A stretch of 64,000 nt of DNA from Trichomonas vaginalis G3 (Eukaryota > Parabasalia > Trichomonadida > Trichomonadidae): the NCBI RefSeq assembly GCF_026262505.1, contig NC_067208.1, positions 3,357,962 through 3,421,961 on the forward strand. The letters are read 5' to 3'. The notes beneath the pieces were generated by a model. It saw nothing but the letters and a program-made list of their open reading frames with translations. It did not search any database and was not told where the DNA came from. Every line of letters begins with the position of its first letter. Position 1 is the stretch's first letter. This document shows positions 9,590 to 18,700 of the stretch, piece after piece. Made by a program: the position numbers and the translations under genes.

Positions 9590-10174
9590 TTACTTCAAAA
9601 AGCTTGTTATGACGGTTAAGTCATACAACAAGTTTAAAATAATATCTTGTTCTTCTTCTGAACGTTTGTTGTCTCTTCCGATAAAAGTTTCGAACATGAG
9701 AACCAAAAAACGTTTTTTGAGATTGCGGAAGAGTTCAGGCAAACGTTCATATTCTGGATATGTTGGGAGCAGTTCAAAACATCTGAGCTGACTTTCGGAC
9801 AAAATTGGGACAATGTCAGAAAATTCATCTTTGGTCGGACTGCTTGAAGGTAAGTCCCTTACATGTAAGTAGCTCTGGTAAAGTCTTCTCATTTCTGCTA
9901 ACTTTTGGAGTATAGCTTCGTAGTTTAGAAGTTTCAATTTTAATTGTCTTATTCCACTCTTGACATCTAAACGGTAACTATCCATGAGGTCAAGAGTAGC
10001 TTTGGTAGCTTTAAGTGGAGCTATCTGTTCCTTGACTTGTGCAATTTTGGTTGCAATTGTGGTTTGAGCTCCTTCAAGTTCGCCGTCTATGTCGTTCTCA
10101 ACGCCTTCAACCATGGCTTGAAACTCTTCATCGGTCCATTGAGATTGGTGTGGGACGAATTTAACTTGCTTCAT
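9590..10174 (-). CDS. 194-residue helical coiled-coil protein (Polinton module)
   Basis: The whole frame starts MKQVKFVPHQSQWTDEEFQA. Residues about 25-120 are rich in Leu, Lys, Glu and Ala with heptad-like spacing, so a coiled coil is likely. The C-terminal 70 residues contain aromatic and Leu-rich stretches. It lies 32 bp upstream of the HNH-like gene on the same strand, and TTCATTTTTTGA lies directly before its ATG. I recognise no family. Confidence 0.62.
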   Translation of the reverse strand: MKQVKFVPHQSQWTDEEFQAMVEGVENDIDGELEGAQTTIATKIAQVKEQIAPLKATKATLDLMDSYRLDVKSGIRQLKLKLLNYEAILQKLAEMRRLYQSYLHVRDLPSSSPTKDEFSDIVPILSESQLRCFELLPTYPEYERLPELFRNLKKRFLVLMFETFIGRDNKRSEEEQDIILNLLYDLTVITSFLK

Positions 10175-10222
10175 TCAAAAAATGAAAAAAATGTTTTTAC
10201 TCAAAGCGTGCCATATAGATGT

Positions 10223-10588
10223 TTACTGTAAAGGTACGATGTCGCCTTCTGTGTTTATGAAGAACGCCTGACCCGAGAAGTGTAAGAGTCCTCTGAGAAT
10301 TTGGGCAATTCGTACAGTTGGGTTCTCTCTGTTTGGAAGTTGTATCCACGGACGCTTTGCAAAGAACTTCAAGAGGGTTTCTTTCTTCATCTCTTTTATG
10401 TCGTCTACAGGAGTGTTTTCTGGTATTTGCAGGACAATTCCGGTGTCAATTTCAATTTTAAGCGCACCTCTTCCAGACACCCAGCCTGCAATGGTCCTGT
10501 TTGACTTCAGATGGCTCAGGTAGTTCCTAACTAGCTCATTTATCTCTATAAGGTAGATTGCCTCATCTGCTGGGTCTATGTCGGTCAT
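10223..10588 (-). CDS. 121-residue protein of unknown function (Polinton module)
   Basis: The whole frame starts MTDIDPADEAIYLIEINELV and ends in a small beta-rich part (ALKIEIDTGIVLQIP, later SGQAFFINTEGDIVPLQ). It is divergent from 10982, and the palindromic 22-bp repeats fill the gap and abut its ATG. I recognise no family; its place beside the iterons would fit a DNA-binding or control role, which is only an inference. Confidence 0.62.
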   Translation of the reverse strand: MTDIDPADEAIYLIEINELVRNYLSHLKSNRTIAGWVSGRGALKIEIDTGIVLQIPENTPVDDIKEMKKETLLKFFAKRPWIQLPNRENPTVRIAQILRGLLHFSGQAFFINTEGDIVPLQ

Positions 10589-10981
10589 TGTTTCAAGACA
10601 AGTCTTTTACTTTTTCAAGACAAGTCTTTTACTTTTTCAAGACAAGTCTTTTACTTTTTCAAGACAAGTCTTTTACTTTTTCAAGACAAGTCTTTTACTT
10701 TTTCAAGACAAGACCCGTTATTTTTCAAGAAATTTTTGGTGTAAAGTTCTCAAATTTGAGAACAGTGGTCTTGATTTAAGACGATACCCGTACTTTTTCA
10801 AGACAAGTCTTTTACTTTTTCAAGACAAGTCTTTTACTTTTTCAAGACAAGTCTTTTACTTTTTCAAGACAAGTCTTTTACTTTTTCAAGACAAGTCTTT
10901 TACTTTTTCAAGACAAGTCTTTTACTTTTTCAAGACAAGTCTTTTACTTTTTCAAGACAAATCTTTTATTGTTTCAAGACA
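10589..10981. repeat. Palindromic 22-bp iterons between divergent genes
   Basis: The unit TTTTTCAAGACAAGTCTTTT plus AC repeats about 5 times at 10589-10710 and about 8 times at 10795-10980. Each unit holds the inverted repeat AAGAC-AA-GTCTT. Between the blocks lies a perfect 18-bp palindrome, GTTCTCAAATTTGAGAAC, near 10747-10764. The units start and stop at the two divergent start codons. Such iterons are typical of protein-binding control regions or origins. Translations through them are artefacts. Confidence 0.85.
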
Positions 10982-11560
10982 ATGTCCGACGTACCACCAA
11001 CCGAGTCCATTCCCAAGCCAGAGGAACCTAAAGCACCAGCCCCTGCACCTCAGCAACCTCAGTTCCAGCAAGTACCTCCGTATTACTACCAATTTCCACC
11101 TCAATGTTACTACCCACCACAAGGCTTCCCGAACTACCCTCCTCAGCCTATGCCTTACTGCCCTAACCCTTGGATGTTCATGTCAAACCCTCCACCCCAA
11201 TTCCAATTCCAATCTCAATCCAAGAGAGACCAAGAGTTCGAAGAAGGTCTGAACCGCCTACGCAAAGAGTATGCTACAGCTCCAATGGAAGACGACAGGC
11301 TTTCAGTCTCTTCCCTCAAATCGACCGATTCGACTCGTACCACAGATTCGGTTCGTGACCGTGAAGACTACCTCAAGCAGTCTGAGAGACTCTTCATCCT
11401 ACAACCATTTACAGTTGGAGCTCTCAAGAACATGCGCAATTACGAAGGTCAGACACCAGCTGGAGACCGTAAAACAGACGTACTCGCAAGAGCAGTCCAA
11501 CTGGTCAAGACAAAGACTGAGATAGTCGACTTCATTCTTGCAGCTTGCCCATACAAGTAA
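10982..11560 (+). CDS. 192-residue Pro/Gln/Tyr-rich protein (Polinton module)
   Basis: The ATG follows TTTCAAGACA, the last iteron. Residues 1-85 are low-complexity Pro/Gln/Tyr/Phe-rich and probably disordered. Residues 85-125 are charged and Ser/Thr-rich. Residues 125-192 form a compact helical part with LFILQPFTVGALKNMRNYEG. I recognise no family. A disordered N-terminus plus small folded domain fits a scaffold or nucleic-acid-associated protein, but this is a guess. It looks whole. Confidence 0.65.
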   Translation: MSDVPPTESIPKPEEPKAPAPAPQQPQFQQVPPYYYQFPPQCYYPPQGFPNYPPQPMPYCPNPWMFMSNPPPQFQFQSQSKRDQEFEEGLNRLRKEYATAPMEDDRLSVSSLKSTDSTRTTDSVRDREDYLKQSERLFILQPFTVGALKNMRNYEGQTPAGDRKTDVLARAVQLVKTKTEIVDFILAACPYK

Positions 11561-11588
11561 AAAAATAAACAATTACGAGTTAAACTTT

Positions 11589-11789
11589 TTACTCTTTCTT
11601 TTCTGAGTTGTTTAGAGCTGGTTTCTCTTGTAGGAACCTTTCGTACTCTTCCATGGTCATGTAATTGCGAATTTGGTACGCAATTCCAGGTTCGTTGTTT
11701 TTGAACCTTACGTATGTAACGCTTCCATCCTCCTCAGGGAAGTAAGCTGCTAACATCTGACCAAGTTTTCTCGGTGACTCGGAGCTCAT
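11589..11789 (-). CDS. 66-residue small acidic protein (Polinton module)
   Basis: The whole frame starts MSSESPRKLGQMLAAYFPEE and has a beta-like middle (VTYVRFKNNEPGIAYQIRN) and a Lys/Glu-rich end. The AAAAAGTGACAT motif lies 4 bp before the start, which supports it as a real gene. It is convergent with the gene at 10982 and 40 bp upstream of nothing else on its strand. No family recognised. Confidence 0.58.
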   Translation of the reverse strand: MSSESPRKLGQMLAAYFPEEDGSVTYVRFKNNEPGIAYQIRNYMTMEEYERFLQEKPALNNSEKKE

Positions 11790-11793
11790 TAAA

Positions 11794-11805
11794 ATGTCAC
11801 TTTTT
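11794..11805 (-). promoter_or_regulatory. AAAAAGTGACAT promoter-like motif
   Basis: Read on the minus strand, this is a one-base variant of the motif at 8529-8540, placed just before the start at 11789. Confidence 0.55.
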
Positions 11806-11829
11806 AAACGTTAAGTTTTTAGTCTTATT

Positions 11830-12024
11830 TTACCCTTTGTTTACCCTTTGTTTGTCAAGGTAGTATTGGAGTGCAATTTCTCCAAATTCTCTGTGTCGGA
11901 GTTCTTCAGCATTTTCCAAGGTGTACCTGGAGAACTCAAAGAAGTTGTCAAGAACATACTGCCATGCTGCTCTTCTGAGTTCGTCGGTATTTTGGAAGTG
12001 TTGCACCTTCGAGTCTTCGGACAT
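11830..12024 (-). CDS. 64-residue small helical protein (Polinton module)
   Basis: The whole frame starts MSEDSKVQHFQNTDELRRAA and is almost wholly helix-forming, with Trp, Phe and Tyr spaced as in a small bundle. The start is supported by the AAAAAGTGTCAT motif and TCATTTTTTC directly before it. It is divergent from the membrane protein gene at 12068. No family recognised. Confidence 0.58.
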   Translation of the reverse strand: MSEDSKVQHFQNTDELRRAAWQYVLDNFFEFSRYTLENAEELRHREFGEIALQYYLDKQRVNKG

Positions 12025-12030
12025 GAAAAA

Positions 12031-12042
12031 ATGACACTTTTT
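12031..12042 (-). promoter_or_regulatory. AAAAAGTGTCAT promoter-like motif
   Basis: On the minus strand this is identical to 8529-8540 and lies 6 bp before the start at 12024. Confidence 0.6.
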
Positions 12043-12067
12043 CTATTAAACCGTTTTGGCATTTCTC

Positions 12068-12247
12068 ATGAGTGAGTATAGTTCTGCCGAACCATTGGAA
12101 GAGAAGAAGTACCCTTGCTGGCAAAAGACAAAAATAGTTGCCTTAGTTGTCATTGCAATTGTACTCGTAATTGAATTCATTGTACTTCTCTTCACGTACA
12201 TAAAACTCAGCAATGGTATTTGCTTTAAGAAGCTACCATCTTACTAA
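12068..12247 (+). CDS. 59-residue single-span membrane protein (Polinton module)
   Basis: The ATG at 12068 is preferred over an upstream in-frame ATG at 12056 because it gives the same MSE-type start seen in neighbours. Residues about 25-48 are a strong hydrophobic span (VALVVIAIVLVIEFIVLLF), with a charged Cys/Trp-containing N-terminus and a short Lys-containing tail. It would sit in a membrane as a small single-pass protein. Function unknown. It looks whole. Confidence 0.6.
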   Translation: MSEYSSAEPLEEKKYPCWQKTKIVALVVIAIVLVIEFIVLLFTYIKLSNGICFKKLPSY

Positions 12248-12301
12248 GACTAAACACTTACATTTTTCAAGGTTGACTTTTTACAATTTGAATTTTGTTG
12301 C

Positions 12302-12548
12302 TGAATTCAGCAAAAATATAATTTAGGGTAGATGGGTATATCTAACCTCTTTTCTAACCTCTTTTCTACCCTCTTGAATTTTCATGAATTTTATACAGAA
12401 AATGCTTGTTTTGAGGTCGAGCCACTTTTGGCTCGACCGTATTCTTTCAACCAAAACTCATGAATTCGGCAAAAATATATTTTAGGGTAGAAGGTTAGAT
12501 ATAACCTCTTTTCTAACCTCTTTTCTACCCTCTTGAATTTGTCATGAG
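12302..12548. repeat. Two direct copies of an AT-rich intergenic repeat with GGGTAGA/TCTACCC arms
   Basis: Copies at 12302-12388 and 12461-12548 share AAAAATATA-TTTAGGGTAGA, then two CTAACCTCTTTT units and TCTACCCTCTTGAATTT. The GGGTAGA and TCTACCC arms can pair. Related segments recur at 13530-13790. The 12264-12298 stretch also resembles 13894-13931, at the 3' end of the ATPase gene, so this block looks duplicated. No gene is seen here. Confidence 0.65.
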
Positions 12549-12614
12549 TTTTCCCGAAATAAAAAATAAAGTTGGTTTTTTTAAAAAAATATTTTTTATT
12601 TTTATTGTAAGAAC

Positions 12615-13528
12615 ATGTTAGCAACAACAGCACCAAACTCGTTAGTCATGAACCCAACTTCAATGTTAGTAGAGATGAAAAGCTTCATTCCTTCTTCATA
12701 TACTTTCGAAACAAAAATCCAGAAGATAAAGCAAGAACTTTAACAAGTACTTTGACTGTTGTGCGAAAAGATGAAACAAATGAACAGTATCTTTATGACA
12801 TGCAGGACCTCATCGACCATTTACCCAAATTGCCTGAAATCCAGCAACAAAAGCTTACTATTCCAGAATTCGATGAAATAGAAGTCAAAGCAACTGACTC
12901 AGTAGAAATAAAGAAGTTCATACGAAAGGTTAACTATGAGTTTCTTGGATTTCATTGCAACCACAAAGTCATGGACAAAGATTGCGATATGGTATATAAG
13001 AACATCTCTGACATATACAAATCTGGGGAGTTTAAGACCTACGACAACTTTGTTTCGTTAGTTGCAAAATGTGTATGGCAGATAAGAGATAAAGATAGAA
13101 GAGGTAAGATATGGAATGAACAGATAAAACCCGCAACTTTTGAGTTAAAGAGAGCAATTGACGCCTTAGTCATACTAGCAGGTAAGGTTTCAGAATATAA
13201 CGCAAAAATGAACCCACAATGTTCTAAATGTAAAGCAGCAATGAGGAAATATAACTACTCCGTCAAAGAGATAGAACGTATGCGAAACGACTATGCTGAC
13301 TTAAAGAGGGAGGCAGAGAAACCAGCAGAAGATAAAATGGACATGTTGACATTTCTAAACAAAAACTATCCAACAGCTGACGATTTCCTTCTTTCAGATG
13401 TCAAGAAGAAATATAAAGAAACCTTCGGCATTGTTAAAACATTCGATGTCCTGAGAGAAGAAATAGAAGCTACAAAACTGTTTAGAATTTCACGAATTCA
13501 CAATGTTTACCATGTAAAACGCTTATAA
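12615..13528 (+). pseudogene. Unrecognised Lys/Glu-rich Polinton gene
   Basis: The ATG at 12615 follows an AAATATTTTTTATTTTTATT element like that before the polymerase gene. The body encodes about 255 residues rich in Lys, Asp and Glu, with a Cys-x2-Cys-containing stretch (NPQCSKCKAAMRKYNY) near the centre and helical segments on both sides. Only one Cys pair is evident, so a zinc site is doubtful. No family recognised. It has about one break. Confidence 0.5.
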
Positions 13529-13529
13529 A

Positions 13530-13790
13530 ATAACTGGGGTAGAAAGAGGGTAGAAAACGGGTAGAATATACCCTTCTACCTAAATATATTTTTATTGAAT
13601 TCTGAGTAAAAAATTCTGAGTAAAATATATTTTAGGGCTTGTGTCAAACCGTTGAGTTTTCACAAAATTTTAAAAAATAACGTTTACCATGTAAAACGTT
13701 ATAAAATAACTGGGGTAGAAATGAGGGTAAAACGGTAGATATACCCTTCTACCCTAAAATATATTTTGCTGAAAAATGACCAAATTTCAT
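13530..13790. repeat. Second block of GGGTAGA/TCTACC intergenic repeats
   Basis: Two related segments carry ATAACTGGGGTAGAAA, GGGTAGA and ATACCCTTCTACC, followed by AAATATATTTT. They resemble 12302-12548. The region between the stop at 13528 and the ATPase stop at 13899 has no other gene. Confidence 0.6.
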
Positions 13791-13898
13791 GAAATTCTCT
13801 AGACCGACTTTTACAGGGTAGCCAAAACTCTATGAAATCGTGAAAAATAACAGAGTATTTTGACAACTTCAAACAAGTAGAGTAATGAACTTTATTTT

Positions 13899-14772
13899 TC
13901 AAGCTTGACTTTTTACAATTTGAACTTTGTTTGCGTAGATATGAATTCTGAAAGAAGTATGAGGGTCTTGTATGACTTTGTACTTCTCCCATAGTTCATG
14001 TCTGTCAAACTTACCTGCCATGGACTCTTTCATAAGTTCCATGAAATCGTCTTCGGACAATCCAGGGAAAAGTATGATATCAGTAAGTATTCTTTTAACA
14101 TCCTTACTTAAACTCTTTGCTGTCTGTACACAAATGACAACTGAGATGTTAAAGTGTCTGAGCTTCTTAAGAATTCGACACATGTCTTGTTCTCTGTTCT
14201 TTAACAAAGGATGAGAAGCAAAGTCATCTAAGATAAGAAGACATCTATGAGGGTAAGTCTTCCAATCGTAAGATTGCAATTTCTTCGAAATGTATTCTAT
14301 CTCTTTCTGTTTGTTTCTGAAGTGTTTCTTCTCTAATATTCTCTGCATTTCCTCATTTGGGTCTTTAAACTTCGAATTTATATACTCATTTATAGCATTG
14401 TACTTCAAAACTCTTCTTTGGTACTTCTTTATCCAATCTAACAACTCAGAGTCTTTATACATACTAACTTAGACTTTTTATAATATCTTTGAACGAATTG
14501 ACGGTTTGGTCAAATTGACCAGAAGTACTACAAATGACTACTAACTCATAGAATGGGTTCTTCTCATCTAGTTCTTGTTGTTGTGCAGCCATTTTAAGAT
14601 AAGTGAAAGTCTTACCCGACCCAGGTGGTGCAATTAGACCTGTTATACCATTCTGAGCAAATAAGAACTTGTCATGTATGGGTTTTATCTGAGCATTTTC
14701 TAACTTCCTCTTGTTCTTGTTTAAAACATTCTCAAATTTCTTGTCAATGTCAGCAAACTTTTTTTCTAACAT
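13899..14772 (-). pseudogene. Genome-packaging ATPase, FtsK/HerA (A32-like) type (Polinton fossil)
   Basis: This enzyme would pump element DNA into the capsid. The P-loop is GLIAPPGSGKTFTYLK and a Walker B stretch reads CLLILDDFASH, followed by a VVICVQTAKSL segment usual in this family. The start at 14772 is preferred to an upstream in-frame ATG at 14874, because the divergent gene at 14809 would otherwise overlap it. The gene has about one break. Confidence 0.75.
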
Positions 14773-14808
14773 ATTTTTAGAAAAATTAAAATTTTTATCT
14801 TTTAGAAA

Positions 14809-15264
14809 ATGTCTAGCGATTTCGCTATCTATATTCGAGACAAGCTTTTCGACAGCAAAACATCTGTCGACCATAAAATCTTACATAGTGTAAACAAGAA
14901 AGGTGAATTTGTTCTAAAGTTCTGTTTCTGGGAATATGACAAGAACCATAAAACATTAGCAGAGCAGTCTTAAAATTTGTCAATGACAGACTTGTTGACA
15001 GAGATGACGCCGATTGGAAAGATGAAGTCCAACAAAAGTTCTTAGAATGCAAAGAAGACACATGCGCTGTTCTTGAAGATGAAATAGAAAACAGAATAGA
15101 AGAGCTATTAAAGGACAAAGAACTTTTACAAAATATGGTTCTGAGAATTTGACATAACTCCACCAGAGAAGAAGAAGAAGAGAGAGAAGAAAGAAAAGAA
15201 AAAAGTAGAAGAAGAGAAGAAAGAACCTGAACCAGTTCCAGAGAAAAAGAAATTTGACATGTAA
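14809..15264 (+). pseudogene. Unrecognised Polinton gene with charged C-terminus
   Basis: The ATG follows TTTTTATCTTTTAGAAA, the motif type seen at other divergent starts. The N-terminus reads MSSDFAIYIRDKLFDSK, the middle is Asp/Glu/Lys-rich and the end is a dense Lys/Glu/Arg run ending KKKFDM. A Lys-rich tail would suit a nucleic-acid-associated protein. No family recognised. It is broken, with few breaks. Confidence 0.45.
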
Positions 15265-15280
15265 AAATAAAATTTTATTT

Positions 15281-15693
15281 TTAGAACATTTCTGGGTCAA
15301 TGTCAATGTTCTCTTCCTCTTTAGGAGCAAACACTGGCTTAGACTCTAAAATCTTTTTACCCAATTTACCTTGAACTTCAACTATCTTAGACTCATAATA
15401 TTCATAGTCGTCTGCTTTCTTTGGTTCATAAGGTATAACAAGTTTGTATGCTTTGCCTTCTTTAAGGTTTGAAACCTTCTGTCAAAATTTTCTTTGACTG
15501 TTAACAAACCTTCTATGTCTAAGTCTTCAAATTTCGCACCATTTTTAGTCACAATAGCAAACTTAACTGGTTCGATGTTCCAAACTTTGTCAAATGTAGA
15601 CTTTTCAAAATGGTAGAAGTAAACATTCAAATAGCGAATGGGTCTAGTTCTTCTTTGTCCTGACATGTACTTGTTACTGAAATATTTCGTCAT
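15281..15693 (-). pseudogene. Unrecognised small Polinton gene
   Basis: The start at 15693 is preceded on the minus strand by TTTTTTATCCGATAGAAAAG. The N-terminal 40 residues are basic and aromatic (RRTRPIRYLNVYFYHFEK), followed by a mixed domain and a C-terminus ending NIDIDPEMF. The basic N-terminus could bind nucleic acid. No family recognised. It has about one break. Confidence 0.45.
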
Positions 15694-15729
15694 CTTTTCT
15701 ATCGGATAAAAAAATATTTTTTTTAAAAT

Positions 15730-16958
15730 TTACTCAGAAAAATTTTTCTTTGTATATACGCCGTTCTGAACATCTAAAAGATTTTTGACATTTGCCAAGA
15801 ATGTTCGTTTAGAAGCTGTCATATAACCATATTCTTGACAATATTGTTTATATTCATCGTACAATGACCTTTCATCTAAACACTCAAAGTTAGTCTCATC
15901 TATAAACAGTTCATATACACTCTTGTTTGCTTCTAACAATGTTTGTCTCTCTTCGGTATGTGGAATTTGTCTTGGATTGAACTTAGAAATATCTAATGTC
16001 ATGAAATATGAGAACAAGTGGTTGTAAAAGTAGTGTCAAAGTTTCTGCTAAGTCGTCAAAATATTCTGTATCTTGCATATGAGAATCTGACGTTCTGACA
16101 ACTACATATCTTCTGTCAGAACTTTCTAACTTCATCGGAACAGCATTGTTTGAAACCATGATGAAGTTTGCAACATTTTCACAAACTCTTTGGTCTTTAT
16201 ATTTTCTTTCAACAACTCCAACTTTGTCTGTTATAAGACTCTTCAAAGCATCTGAGTTCAAAACTTTTGTTGTATCTATACTTTGAAGTTCGTTACATAC
16301 TATAAGTTTCATATTCTCTATTGAAGAGTTAAATTTACCGCAGATGTTTTCTAAGTTTGTCATATTAGGGTTCGAATAGCCCTCTAACAGTTTGCAAAAT
16401 ATCTGTAAAGAAAGTGTTCTTACCAGTTCCTTGTTTTCCAATTATAATGAGAGCAGTTTCATTTTAGCACTTGGATGTTGTAAGATGTTTGCAAACCAAC
16501 ATAAGATATACTCATAGACTCTTCGTTTCCATTGCATATAATTTCTTTGACATGGTCTAACCAAGCTTCTATAACATTTTCTTTCCATTCTACTTGTTCG
16601 TATTTATATCCAGTGAAGATAGAATAGAAGTTTGGAGAAGGTGTATAGAACTTTATACCACGAACTGAAAAATCTTCTAACTTTGACAATAAGATATCCC
16701 AAGCATCTAACATCTTCAACCAACTTGTACGACTTTTATTTTCTTAAGTTTCTGTCTACATTCTTGTTCTGAAACTATTGTTGCTCTTGGTTTGTTAAAG
16801 ACAACATCCCATTCTTTCATGACATAACATTCTGGGGCAGAGTCAACATAAATGACTAAACGTTTCAAATTCTCGACTGCTTTGTTATAGTCTCGAAATG
16901 GACACATATTTCTGAATGCTTGGAAGTCATAAAAATCTGAAACATCTATTCTGTACAT
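15730..16958 (-). pseudogene. Superfamily 3 (D5-like) helicase (Polinton fossil)
   Basis: The central part matches the helicase core of D5-type primase-helicases: LIVCNELQSIDTTKVLNSD corresponds to the Walker B region and its flank. A stretch ending NFIMVSNNAVPM matches the family's sensor motif, and DRRYVVVRTSD follows as usual. The N-terminal third resembles the linker between primase and helicase parts. It would unwind element DNA during replication. It lies between AT-rich AAATATTTTTTT elements on both sides. It is broken, with several breaks. Confidence 0.65.
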
Positions 16959-16986
16959 TTTATAAAAATAAAAAAAATATTTTTTT

Positions 16987-17773
16987 TTATTCTTGAGCTA
17001 TTTGTTGCATTTGTTGTTCTTGAGCTATTTGTTGTTGAAGTTGTTCTTGTATACAATACTTTCACCAGTTGCATCTTCCAATTCGAAACTTTCTGCCGTC
17101 ATTGACAAATACATAGGACATAAAAGTTTTACAGGAACAAAGTTTGCGTCAACTAAGGTTAAGTTTATGTTTGCTAAAGTGTTTGAGTTCACTAAAGCTG
17201 AAAACTCTGCATTCGAATGAACAATAGGCAAACCAGCAGAGAAAGTGTTGTTTATACGCATGAGTATCTTTTGGTCATAGTAGTTTCTGTCGACATTCGA
17301 ATAGCACTTTGAACCTAAGTTTGAAACAATATATAAAATAGGTGTACTTAAAGTCAATGGAACAGACATTCCTTGTATGACACCTTTTCCTGTTATAGGA
17401 AACTGTTGGTAGTAAAAACCAGAATAAGTTTTGTATTATAGCTCATATCGTTTATAGTAAACTCAGTCGGACATCCAAACATAATGAAACCTGCTCTAGT
17501 TGCAGCACATGTTACATCCGTCCTTAAAGTATTAAATAAGTCAACAAAACCTGTTGGTGGTATATCTGAGTAAGTATCTTCAAAGAAGTATTTTTTACCA
17601 TTCACAACAACAAAGTCTTCTGGTGTCAAAAGAGCAAAACAGGCTTTAGTCGTCATCGTGTTTAAGGTCAGTTTACAATATCGTCCTTGAGGACTTTGTA
17701 AGTTTGTTGTTATAGAATTATATGACTCAGGGTTTTTAGTCGTAATAGTATAAACCACTATGTCTTCTGCCAT
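16987..17773 (-). pseudogene. Probable minor capsid (penton-like) protein (Polinton fossil)
   Basis: About 260 residues, rich in Thr, Asn, Val and Phe with regular beta-strand patterns, beginning MAEDIVVYTITTKNPES. The size, the beta-rich composition and the place just downstream of the major capsid block fit the single jelly-roll minor capsid protein of Polintons. I cannot confirm the fold from sequence alone. The C-terminal end is a Gln-rich repeat (QQIAQE-type). It is broken, with few breaks. Confidence 0.5.
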
Positions 17774-17777
17774 TTAC

Positions 17778-18356
17778 TTAGCAAGTAAATTTTAATGAAA
17801 TGTTGTGGTCGTCAAATATTTTTATGACGTCTGGGAAACTATATTTTAAGTTCAACGTTTCACCTCCTTTCATAACGTATATCTTGTCAATGACATTATA
17901 TGAAACACCACAGCAACAATGTCGGGTTCTATTTCTTTGATGTTTATATCGTCTGCCTCTGTCAAAAGTTTCAATAGTTCTTTCAAAACTTCATGAGGTG
18001 CAATGACATATGAGTTCACTTTTACAGGGTTGTGTTCGACCAAGTTTAACATTATACCAAAGCTGACAAATCTTCTCCTGAGTTTTAAGTTTGTCTTTAA
18101 GTTGTTGGTAGTCGTTTCGAATATCTGCAACAGAACTTAAGTCTCTGCTAACTTCAGGATATGTTGGTTGTTCTTTTACAGGAACTATTGTTATACCATC
18201 TTCGTCTTCGTATGGTTTCCCCACTTCAACATCTCTTTCTTTGACATTGACAACAACACTTTGACTGTTTGTTTGAGTTGGTGAATTTAACTTCACATCT
18301 GCCACCGCCATTAAACCTTTTGAAACACTTACGCTTCTATTTTTCGGAAATGACAT
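17778..18356 (-). pseudogene. Unrecognised Polinton gene in the capsid block
   Basis: The start at 18356 (MSFPKNRSVSVSKGLMAVAD) is divergent from 18375 with 18 bp between them. Residues about 20-80 are Val/Glu/Pro-rich and perhaps disordered; a helical part with DYQQLKDKLKTQEKIC follows; the C-terminus is Asp/Ile-rich. It ends 5 bp from the start of the penton-like gene, which suggests one transcription unit. No family recognised. It is broken. Confidence 0.45.
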
Positions 18357-18374
18357 TTTACTTAGAATAAAAAG

Positions 18375-18700
18375 ATGGACGTATTCGAGTATCTCTTCGA
18401 ATTGAAGCAAACAAAGTTTACACACACAAACAATACAAATACATTGACAGAATAGTTCTTTACACAAACAATGGAAAATGTTATAGAATAGCAGTCTTTG
18501 CTGAACCAAAATATTTTCATAAAGCAAAGAAAGTTGGTATAACTGAAATGGTGAAAGTTCTTGAAGCAGACAAAAATATAACAACAAAACTGACCGATAT
18601 TTCTAAAGGTAAGTTTATAATACAATATTATATGTCAAAACTGGCGTACTGTCAATATTTGACGGAGAGAAGTCAGTTCAAGAACAACTTACTGACCTGC
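18375..18700 (+). pseudogene. Small plus-strand Polinton gene convergent with the capsid gene
   Basis: The ATG at 18375 follows TTACTTAGAATAAAAAG. The body is basic and beta-rich (YIDRIVLYTNNGKCYRIAVF), about 110 codons long, and overlaps the end of the capsid gene tail to tail. The exact end is unclear. No family recognised. It is broken. Confidence 0.4.

Noticed and set aside
10558-11252. Long frames rich in FYFFKTSLLLFQDK
   Set aside because: They translate the 22-bp iterons; the real genes start at the edges of the repeat.
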